From Silene noctiflora (Eukaryota > Streptophyta > Magnoliopsida > Caryophyllales > Caryophyllaceae): DNA of 51,765 nt. The notes below the pieces were generated by a model. That model ran no database searches. It had not been told where the DNA came from and saw only the letters and a program-made list of their open reading frames with translations. The position numbers and the translations under genes were made by a program. Numbering within the stretch: the stretch's first letter is position 1; the number at the start of each line of letters is the position of its first letter. Positions 42,783 to 51,765 of the stretch are shown here, one piece after another. The stretch is from positions 39,502-91,266 of the forward strand of contig VHZZ01000018.1 of assembly GCA_009801015.1 (NCBI GenBank), written 5' to 3'.

Positions 42783-45617
42783 GGGGAAGTTTCTGCCGGA
42801 AAGTAAAAGGTTCTCCAGTGAGATGAAGCCACCTCCCCTGTCATGGCATGGATAGCGGGCTCAGTAACCACAAATTTTGAGAATCAGAGATAGATCATAG
42901 AAAAAAGAATGCTAAAACACCTAAAGTCTGTTGATGGATCTTTTCCTGCCATCCCATTTCCATTCACTGATCTGGTGTCAAACCAAAAAGTTCTTCACCA
43001 GGAAAGCCAGCATTCCACAGTGCTCGCGAACCATGCTTGATAATTTCATACAGAACAGAGAAACTGTTAACAGACACATTAAACAGTATACTGATTACAA
43101 GCGACTGAGCGAGAACTGTCAGATTGAGACAGTAAGTACATAACACTATAACAGAACTCATCGATTCTGCATATACAATTATACATTTGTACCAACCAGA
43201 TTGAAGATTTACATAGACTCTTATAATCACGTACAAGACTGTTATGATCCAACAATTGTGTAAATCAGTATTTTTGGCATGGTTTGACAGTAAGATATTG
43301 TTAAATGTTCTTAGAAAAGACTTATGGGAAGGGTATTGAGGATGCACCCGGTGCTGTGGATATGATTTATCATAAGGAAACATTTATTCAGTTTTGCAGT
43401 CGCTGCAAGTACACCTCCTGAAAGCACACAAGCCAAAATAATCTCAGGAATCTTAAACTGAGTAGCGGGCAAGTACACAAGCTAACTATAACTATAACTA
43501 TAATAGGATTATAGTTATAAAATGAGGCAACACTCCAGAATCGTCACGTTAGCAGAATGGAGATTGGAAAACATCAGATGAAAACTAGATACGATAAGGG
43601 CAAACACATGCCATTCCGAACACAAAATTAGTCTTCATAACAAGATAAGTTATTGAAACATGAGTCTGGTTGAAGTTCCACACACAATACACATCAATTA
43701 CAGTATCATCAACTATAAGACTAATGGCATCACCAACAAATGACTTAAGAAGACACTCTAATGTAAAGGGACAACTAAACACATCTCAAAGCTTAAAAGT
43801 AAATTATGAGTTATACTCGCGGGCCTCTTTCAGGAACAAACTTTCTCATCAGTCAGCTTACTTTCTCATCAAAGTCAAGTTGTCGACGTAATCAAATCTA
43901 GTTGACAGTCTTATCAGCTAAGAACTTACTGTGAAACAACAATTAACAGTAAGCTCTTATTTACAACAAAATAACATGGACAAAAGAAGCACTTTCGAGC
44001 TAGTTTACACATAGAGATGGCCAAGAAATTCAAATCCCGGAAGATGACGCGAAGGAAACAAAGCACAACCGACGAAGAAAGTTCACCCGCAAATGACCAA
44101 AGATAAATAATGAGTAAACAAGAATTTACATTAATTACAGTACAGCTTAACCTCACATGAATAACCTGGGTTGGAGTTAGATCAAAAGATGGTCGAGCAT
44201 CACTGTCTCTTCTCTGCGCACATACACATGAAAACCCCCGGCCTAACCATGCAGCTGAACCTGCAACACCTTCAGCTGCAGCAAACATTAAAGCATAAGC
44301 TGATGTTAGTCAAAATAAATGGCAGTTACTAACACGTGACTACACGATTTATGATCAACTACTTTCATCTCAAGACATTGCTACTATTCCTGTGGCATGG
44401 ACATTAGCTATTTAGCTCTATTGTTTCGGAACAATGATATAAACTATCGATCCTTGATCACCAACATACTCACTAACTTTTACACACACTCATGACAGTA
44501 ACTTTCCAATATAGGTATCAAACCAAGGTCACAACACCGAAATGAAACCGTTTTCTGAAGGTATTGCAGATCAACGAGACCCTATTTTACTGCATTTTTT
44601 AGGCAATATTGATTGCATTCTACCAGATTAGGTCGTGAAAGACGGTACTACATTCGTGAGCAAAACAGAAATGAATAGAAGCTAAATTCTAGAACAATAA
44701 CATACTCGGTAGCTAATTAAAAAACGCATAAAAAAAGCAGCAGGTAAAACATTCGAACACTTCTATAAAATCGAATATACTTGAAAAACTGCAATCATCA
44801 TATCTATAAATGAAACGAGGAGGATGCAATTGAATGAATTGATCCATTTATTCCACTGATCCACTCCAATATCTACACAAACTAACGGAAAACCGACTTC
44901 AACAGCTCATTTTTACGACTTTGCTAGCAATCTTTCTAGCAACAATTCATACTTAAGTACTCCGTGATTAAGTATGAACACAAATTGCGGCAACATTTAT
45001 CCAAACGTTCCGCACTTGCGCACAATCAAAACAATCTTCACAAAGAATAACATTACATTAATACTCTTTTGATTTTTGACTTAGTAACAAAACGACGAAA
45101 TGACGATAACATTCTCGATACCTAATTAAGTTAATCGATCAATTCTCCGTAACTTCCAGCTAATTCACAGCTCCATATCTCTCCACAAAATAATTATTAT
45201 CAATCAAATACGGAATACTTAATAAACAAGCGTCAACAATATAATTACCGCGTAATTTCAGTTATTCAATCCGAACTCGGAAATATGAGCTTATTAGAAG
45301 CTTCATAACATTAGAAACCGTCCTATAGTATGAGACGATCATTTTATATACGAAAACACTCATTTATTAATAGTCTTACATGATAAGACGGTCTTATTCT
45401 CCGATTTAATACGAAATAACAGAGAATTACGCACAAATTGATATAAATGAGTGCTTCACCAGTAATTTCAGGCTATGAGACGGTCTTATTCTACAATTTG
45501 TATACGATAAAAGAGAGAGTTACCAGAATTCGAATGAGAAGTTCCACAGCTGTCTAATCCTTGAGAAATCAGTCGCAACGCAACAAACGAACTACCGCTG
45601 CTGCCGCGTTCGTCCAT
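42783..45617 (-). pseudogene. ELMO/CED-12 domain gene, broken and 3'-truncated
   Basis: Recognisable exons on the minus strand: 45617-45524 (MDERGSSGSSFVALRLISQG), 44275-44166 (AEGVAGSAAWLGRGFSCVCA, then QRRDSDARPSFDLTPTQ), about 43417-43348 (EVYLQRLQN then TGA), 43063-42921 (SRALWNAGFPGEELFGL...) and 42837-42783 (GGFISLENLLLSGRNFP). Splice sites and phases survive. Lesions: TGA at 43390-43388 where the family has Arg; a frameshift soon after; TGA in place of the Trp of QWKEMGWQ near 42969; a one-base loss before KDPSTDF; and no exons for the rest of the ELMO domain. Plant ELMO proteins are poorly characterised; animal ELMO acts with DOCK on Rac. The first two exons are intact, so a short transcript is possible. 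Sequencing error could explain one lesion but not all. Confidence 0.72.
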
Positions 45618-46288
45618 TTGATCAATTAATCGAACTCAAAATCATCATTTCAACTGAAAAACTGTGAAAAACTATTGAATTCCTTTGAAATTTCAGTAAA
45701 CAGCGAAATTCGAAGAAAATGATACTTGAACGAAGAATTAAAACGGTGAATGAAAAATGTGCGCTAAAATCAAATTCCAATTTTGAAATACGGAAGTGCG
45801 TGATGAACAAGTAAAAAAATTAAAGAGCAAATGAAAATGTGAGACGCGCCCTCTTTAATTGGTTTTCGCGGATGAGTTAATATTAGAGGTGATCAAATGG
45901 CCCAGGTCCGTCACTTGGCCTAACACGGAGTGTTTATTTAGGAGTTGGGATCGAACATGGTATTGCGTCGCACAATTCGGTTTGGGTTAGACTGAGCTTT
46001 ACTTTATTGGGCCTGGTCCATGTTCTCACTATCTTCATTGGTTTATATTCGTAATAAAGATAAAATTAATCGTAAAAATAATAAAATAATATCTATTAGG
46101 TCCATATGATCTGGTCTACGTATTTCTTAGTCAAGTTCTGACCGAACTAATATAAATCTGATATGGTCCACGGTCTAAGATTTTACCATTCTTTGATCTC
46201 TAATTCATAAAATTTGATCCGGTATAGTTCGGTAACCCCTAGACCCCACTCAGCTCAATTTTTGTTTGTCAGGGTTGGACCTTAATAC

Positions 46289-46324
<36 letters not shown>

Positions 46325-46903
46325 GTATTTGGGCTGGGTATGGATCAAGTGATGCAACCCACTAAGTGAGTTTAAAGGAAATAAGAGTGTTGCTAAATCT
46401 TACAAGAGCCCATAACCATTCAAATGAACTACATACGCATTTTTTTTTAATATATGTGATGTATATTTGAATCAAACGTATGTAATTTATTTGAATGAAA
46501 GGGGTACAAGTGTAAAGACTCGTTTTACTAGTGTTAAAACTCAAGATTTCTACAGTTTTAATAGTCTTGCCTGGTTCGAATCCAGACCAAACTGAATGAT
46601 AATATCGAAAGAAAACTATCTTCAGCCTTAAAGCATGTTCACCTCGCATGAGCCATGACATTGCCTCCTTGGATTGCTAAGATAGAACTAATAAACCCTC
46701 GCTCTTTTCTTGGTTTGTTTTCAACCGGAGCAACCTAATTAATCTTAAAAAGCCGATTACCACGTCGTTGCCCGTTCCAAATCCGACATAATCCGGCACG
46801 ACCTTAATCACATCTACTAATCTACTATTACTGAGTTTGTTAACGGAAGTTATGTGTCAACTAAACAAACTAATTTGTTTAGATTAACAAGTAAGGAAAG
46901 CAT
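45618..46903. other. Spacer with A33 run and inverted GAGACGGTC motifs
   Basis: No gene. An uninterrupted A run spans 46290-46322, perhaps the tail of an unrecognised retroposon. GGTTCGAATCC at 46572-46582 matches a polymerase III B box, but no A box or tRNA fold is present. TGGTCC/GGACC motifs at 46010-46280 recall the left-edge repeat. Confidence 0.45.
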
Positions 46904-47072
46904 ACCAAAGTTGGCTGGTGTGAGTGGTAAGAGCTCTCATCTTTTAAACAAGTGGTCAGGGGTCCAGACTCTTGTAAATGAAAAGGCCAAACTTGGGAGG
47001 TGTCAACCAATTAAATTGCCTTCAGTACTCGAAGGAGATTGCCCCAGCTGTCGGTAGGAACCTGGTCAATAC

Positions 47073-47100
<28 letters not shown>
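46904..47100 (+). mobile_element. tRNA-derived SINE with A tail
   Basis: It starts CCAAAGTTGGCTGGTGTGAG and contains an A-box-like motif, a B box damaged by a small deletion (GGGGTCCAGACTC versus GGTTCGATTCC in the 21-kb copy), a body ending GTAGGAACCTGGTCAATAC, and an A27 tail. GAAAGCATA before and GAAAAGCATA after the tail may be a target duplication with one indel, although six bases separate the tail from the right copy. Confidence 0.75.
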
Positions 47101-47107
<7 letters not shown>

Positions 47108-47269
47108 AAAGCATATGATTAGACATAAAAGACAGGTGGGGCCCATGGAATATCTGGAGCCCAATCTTAAGCATCATTAATTATAGAGTAACCTTTTGAA
47201 ATTTAATTACATACGCCATGATTACTGCATGGAATTCCGTGATCTATAGTATTCTCGGTACGACCAAAG

Positions 47270-47461
47270 ATTGTTCATAGTCGGGCACTATCCGCAACCA
47301 GCTGTTAAAGACGGATATTGCTCATCTCAAAATATACAAGTGGCACTATTCATCCGTGCTCCATTTCTCCCCACTTGCCCTCCCGCTTGTTTTATTGTGG
47401 GAGAGACACTGTCCGTTTTCAACATGTGATGGATAGTGTCCGTCACAAGCAAGACGATTTG
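47270..47461 (-). mobile_element. MITE of the 9-bp-TSD family
   Basis: GTCGGGCACTATCCG near the left and CCGTCACAAGCAAGACGATTTG at the right (in parts) mark a reverse-oriented copy with the typical CACTTGCCCTCC centre. The target duplication is not clear. Confidence 0.68.
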
Positions 47462-47477
47462 CCTAATTATACATACA

Positions 47478-47661
47478 CAAATTCTCATGGCCGATATCCG
47501 TCACAAGCTTGTAACGGGTCAAATAAAACCCACATGGGAGGATAAAAGACAAGTTATTTGTGATTCTTCTATGCATTTTACTTTTTGTCATATCTACACA
47601 TGTGGATGATATTTAACCCGTTACAAGCTTGTGATGGATACCGTCACAGCTGAGACTTATT
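47478..47661. mobile_element. MITE of the 9-bp-TSD family, second subfamily
   Basis: CAAATTCTCATGGCCG on the left, CACAGCTGAGACTTATT on the right; ATACATACA (47469-47477) and GTACATACA (47662-47670) flank it with one mismatch. Arms ATATCCGTCACAAGCTTGTA and its inverse form the hairpin. Confidence 0.72.
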
Positions 47662-47670
47662 GTACATACA

Positions 47671-50116
47671 CAACATGGAAAACATAAGACCGTCTCTTTA
47701 AAAGTTTTTGTGATTATCTTATTATTATTGTCATCAAAACACTAGTGGTGGAATCAGGGAGGGATTAAGTAGAGACGATCATTCTCACTTCAAAATGAAA
47801 AATTTAGAATTTTTAGAGTTTTTTTCGAGTTTATCTTATGACAATACTTATTCACACTCGCTGAAATTTTACATTGTAAGTGCTGGATTAATAAAAAATT
47901 GTGTAAGAGATTGTTACGAGTCTTATATGTAGCCATGTAGGAACCAGTACTAAAAACTTGTTTAAGATATAAAAACACGATTTTTTAACCTATCATTTTT
48001 TCGTTGTATGAAAATGACAGTCGCATTATTTACAATATACTCGTAAAGGAGAGGCGTATTTGGTGAATTTTTAAAACCAAAAGAAGAGTTTTTATTATAG
48101 TACAAAATTGTACAAATGTAATCATATTTTATGTTGTCATTATGAAGAACAAGATAAGACCTCTTTTTGTGTGTGATAAGACAACCCTAATGGTATTATT
48201 TTGTTTAAAAGTAGTCCAAAAATGTAATTTAATCTTTTAAGGTAAATAATAAATAATCAAGTGAAAACGTGTGTCCAAGGAATACATATTACAATGTTAA
48301 TTAAAGAAACATTTGTAAGAATATCTCGTGAGAAATTGAGATATAAACTCATAATTAACACATTTAGAGAATTATTCTTGCAAAACCTTGTCTAATTAGC
48401 ATTTTAACTCAATTTGAAATAGATAACTTTGGGTTTTAACTCCATTTTAAAAAGAAAACAAAAATTTGTCGGTTTGTTTTTGAACTATTAGCCACATTTT
48501 ACTTCCTTTATACAAAAGTACATTAACTTGTATATATAAAAATGCACAGAAAAAAACGATATACTTGTCTTATATAAACAAGTGGCCGTTTACTCGTCTT
48601 AAATTTAAAATGAATTTAAAGTACTTACAGGATAATGCCATCTTAAATGACAATTTGGTTTACTATTAACATGTTTCCTTTTTCAGATCAAAACTAACCG
48701 AATGGAATCTGAAATTTTGGATTTTTTTAATTAAATCCGTTTTTAAATTTAGTTTTAGTTTATTAAATCGATTTTGATTTTTTTTTTTTTTTTGCTCATC
48801 CTTAGCTTATTGCTATGATGGGATGAACGGATTTCGCGGGAGAATGTGTATGATTTAATTGTTATGATGATAGTTTGGAGAATTTTGCAAATTGCCTATA
48901 TTGGAATTTGACACCTAAAGTCCCATCAATCTTTTCGTTAACTTTTCCTCATAGCATATTGCCTACCTGTAAGAGTGTAAGAGTTAGAGTCTTAGAGGTG
49001 GCATGGAACCGGATTCGCCCACCCGCCAATGAATCAGCCCGAGGAGAGTTGGATTGGCTGAGGCCTAACCCTAACTCTGCATAGGTTCGTGCTTTGGTAG
49101 GCCAAACTTATATTCGAAAAGGTTTTGGACAAGTTGGGGGAGGACTTGATTGGGAACGACCGACCCTGAGGAGGGTTGTGTTAGGGTTGCATCTTAGGTC
49201 ATGTGGAAGGTGGTTGGAAAGTCAGGCCGGACGACTCACGTTAGAATGGTTAGGGGTTAATTTATGATTCTTAACAATAACAAAACAACAAAATCAAATT
49301 GAAAAGAATATCTTCGGTATTTTAAGAGAATAATTCAGCCGTCTATAAAAGATACTTTTACTAGAAAAATAGTCTTAAAATTGACTATGATAAAGGTAAT
49401 AATATTACCTACAGGTCAATGTGTTTAAATCCACCATCATATTTATACCGTAAAGTATACTCATAAGTACTTTCACACTAAAATTTAAAATCTCATTAAT
49501 CTATACAACAAAGTGTAAGAAATATCTACCGAATCGGACTATTATTACAAATTTACAAGTATATAACTTGTGCCATGTAAATTGGAAGAGTTTTTTTTTT
49601 TCCTTCTTATTTTCTTTTTATGATGTGGGAACCAGCAAACGTTATATACCTTCAATGTGCATTAGTTGTCTGGGTGAACCCTAAATATACGTGATAACAT
49701 GCGAGCCACGTATACCAGGTCAATTATCCAAGGGTGACAGGTTCGAGGTCTAAAAGACCTAGTCTAAAACCATAAATAACCTCTAGAAATGGGTCTCGGA
49801 AAAGTTTGAACCCGAGTTATTTTTTGGAGTTGAACACCAGTTTTACCCACTAAACCTTACTTTTACGGAACAAAGTAAATATAATTTTTTTTTTATGAAC
49901 AATTCTTTATGTCACTTTCCAAATGTCAAGAAAAGCACCCAAAATCCAAAAGAGACATATAGACAAAACACAAAAGTGTGCTATGTACTAAACATATATA
50001 ACCCCTTAATTTCAAGGGTTTTATTATTACTTGTTGAAGAAAACCTAGCTAGCTCATCACCCACCAATCCACCCAAAAGAGTAAACAAAACAAAACAAAA
50101 AAATAAATTAAAAAAA
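47671..50116. other. AT-rich intergenic region and promoter of the last gene
   Basis: No coding region is supported. CGTCTTAAATTTAA at 48595-48610 is the dispersed motif also near 9297 and 28774. A GC-richer patch at 49000-49250 has no intact frame of interest. T14 runs occur at 48779-48793. AGGTTCGAGGTC at 49739-49750 is B-box-like but isolated. 49895-50116 is in frame with the next gene but lacks a family-supported start. Confidence 0.45.
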
Positions 50117-50194
50117 ATGGAAAGATCAAATAATTTTACCAAGAACACCAATATCTTTCCCAACTATGATCTTCATATGTCCTTAATTCATTCC

Positions 50195-50252
<58 letters not shown>

Positions 50253-51295
50253 TTACAAGTACTAATACTTTAGATGTATTTTCAAACAATTTAGAACTAG
50301 ACCATTCAAATCAAGTTATGCTCATCTCAAATTTGTTGGCTCATCAGTCTACTGAGCCGCCACCGCCACCGCCACCGTCTCGTCGATTTATTGTCAATGA
50401 TCCGGTACCAGTTCAGCCTATGTCGACCACCACGGCTGCTAATATAGGGCTTGTTAGTAATTTTGATTATGTTACTAATACCAACCGGCACTCTTGGAAT
50501 AATAACAATAATAATAATAATACTTCAGATCATGATCAGGTTCATTTATATTTGCTTTTAAATTTAATATGAATTTATAATTTTATCTTATTTATAATTA
50601 ATCAATTATGTTTTTTTTTTTTCTAAATTTTTTTGCTCAATAATCGTAATTAATTGGTATTGTATAAGATCGTTGTATAATAAATAAACAAAAATTGGAT
50701 TGCTATATTGAATGAGATGTGTATCATGAAGGTGAGCTATTTTATGATTGATTGTACTGGTCTTATTTGAGTTTTTGTGGAGTATATAAATTATTTTGTG
50801 ATTAGCGTAATCAGAATAATATCGTATTAGAATAAGTTATATTATATTGCGATATGCTTTACATATTTGAAGCACTATAAATATAGTATCATTGTATTCA
50901 TTCTGAACACGAACGAACTATTATCAATAACACGATTCCCTTGATGAATTCCTCCCTCCCTATTTCTAATAAGCTTGACATACCGTTTTAAAACTATAAA
51001 ACGGATCCAAATACTACTATTACATGAAGATAGTATGAACAAGCTCTTTAGTCGGAAGATAGGGTGAACAATATCTGTTTGACCTGTTTTAACTTTAAAG
51101 CGGTTATTGCATTACAATTTCTAATAAGTTTTTTTTATTATTCATATAAATGTTGTGCTTAAGTTTTATGGATGTCTCACAATGATTTACGTGTACCATC
51201 TTGCAGGCAGATGGATCATCAGATCCTAAAACTGTTAATAATGAAGATGAATCAAATGAAAATAATGGGCGCAACGAGAGTTCCGATAATTTTTG
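50117..51295 (+). CDS. Asn-rich protein, 5' two exons only
   Basis: Exons 50117-50539 and 51207-51295, both with GT-AG borders in phase; about 170 residues before the window ends. The ATG at 50117 (MERSNNFTKNTN) is preferred to the in-frame 49895 start because the intervening stretch looks like leader sequence (A-rich, CTAGCTAGC). Features: a run of 19 Asn from an AAT microsatellite, a second run of 8, a PPPPPPP segment before SRRF, and an acidic Ser/Asn-rich second exon (NNEDESNENNGRNESSDNFW). Such N-termini precede DNA-binding domains in many plant transcription factors, but no domain is visible here, so the family is not assigned. The third exon is not found before the right edge. Confidence 0.6.
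50195..50251 (+). repeat. (AAT)19 microsatellite coding for Asn
   Basis: Nineteen AAT triplets in frame give polyasparagine. The repeat is uninterrupted, so it is likely polymorphic in length between individuals. Confidence 0.9.
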
Positions 51296-51570
51296 GTACA
51301 TTCCAATTTAAATTACTCTATAATAGATTTTTTTTATTCAAATGAGCGTAATATCTTGCTGGTAAAAGTCAAACCCTCAATCTCAAAGTTAGAGTAATAA
51401 AATTAAATTTCAATTTCACCTAGAAGTGCATGAACATAAATTAGAATGCTGCAATATACTCTGTAGTTGCAAACGAGTAATACAATAAGGTAAACATAAA
51501 AAACTTTGAAATGAGTAATTGACATATGTTTTTTGTCAAGTTTAAATATTTAACGTACCCAGTCTCAGGC

Positions 51571-51765
51571 TCTATTTGGCAAAACTAACTGAAAAGGTAG
51601 TTGAATTAGGAACTGATAAAGTAGCTGATTATATAAAAAAATGTTTGGCAAACTAACTGAAAAGGTAGTAGATTTTGATGAAATTACGTAAAAGGATATG
51701 ATAATTATTTAGTAATATAGATTTAAGGGGTAAAAAAGGAAAATCAAACTAAATCAGGTACCTGA
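51571..51765. repeat. TGTTTGG-type dispersed repeat, cut by right edge
   Basis: GGCTCTATTTGGCAAAACTA, repeated GAAAAGGTAG, and ATGTTTGGCAAACTAACTG match the block starting at 14283 in the same orientation for the full visible length, including TTAAGGGGTAAA near the end. Confidence 0.7.

Noticed and set aside
46290-46322. A33 run as the tail of a retroposed gene
   Set aside because: No upstream sequence resembling a processed transcript and no flanking duplication was found.
46572-46582. Perfect polymerase III B box, possible tRNA gene
   Set aside because: No A box at the expected distance and no cloverleaf pairing can be formed around it.
50195-50251. Possible CRISPR-like or spacer-repeat array
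   Set aside because: It is a pure trinucleotide microsatellite; no array with unique spacers exists in the window, which is plant nuclear DNA.

Overview
The window is plant nuclear DNA from a dicot. It has AT-rich intergenic space, GT-AG introns, pyrimidine-rich leaders, and single-copy housekeeping genes with close Arabidopsis counterparts. A core eudicot, perhaps in the Caryophyllales, is my guess from repeat style only; I cannot name the species. Two ambiguous bases (near 42 and 42027) show it is an assembled sequence. Nothing prokaryotic is present: no CRISPR, operon, rRNA or convincing tRNA gene.

Layout of genes. (1) 2061-8012 (+), an 11-exon gene for a three-RRM hnRNP R/Q-type protein of the LIF2 family. 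(2) 10776-13391 (-), a two-exon P/U-type cyclin (CYCP4;1-like). (3) 22446-22997 (-), an ARF-like small GTPase (ARFC1/ARL5 type) with an uninterrupted coding region. (4) 25450-28588 (-), a two-exon P-class PPR protein close to Arabidopsis At1g02150. (5) 29845-34270 (+), an eight-exon Rab1/RABD2 GTPase. (6) 35435-39346 (-), a seven-exon RGG-rich HABP4/PAI-RBP1 (RGGA-like) RNA-binding protein. (7) 42783-45617 (-), a decayed and 3'-truncated ELMO-domain gene. (8) 50117-51295 (+), the first two exons of an asparagine-rich protein that runs off the right edge. These are independent transcription units; two are RNA-binding proteins and two are membrane-traffic GTPases, but nothing suggests they form one pathway.

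The rest is transposon-rich, mostly small non-autonomous elements. The commonest is a MITE family of about 130-200 bp with 9-bp target-site duplications (Mutator-like by that criterion): about 11 copies, six of them with duplications I could read without ambiguity. Others are Stowaway-like MITEs (TA duplications), an hAT-type MITE (8-bp duplications), Harbinger-like MITEs (TAA/TTA duplications), a TTG-tailed SINE, an A-tailed tRNA-derived SINE, a 3-kb Helitron candidate containing a long-TIR element, and a retroelement C-terminal fragment. Several are nested, which gives relative insertion order: SINE in hAT in the LIF2 intron; hAT in Stowaway beside a 9-bp-TSD MITE upstream of the cyclin; SINE in Stowaway near 21 kb.

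The most unusual items are a roughly 1.1-kb minisatellite of about 100-150-bp units in RABD2 intron 1, a stop-free 87-bp in-frame intron in RABD2, the ELMO gene lesions, inverted Harbinger MITEs bracketing PPR exon 1, and several perfect or near-perfect fold-back structures. I found no convincing wholly new gene system. Exon boundaries are manual predictions from splice consensus, reading phase and recalled family sequences; no database search was run.
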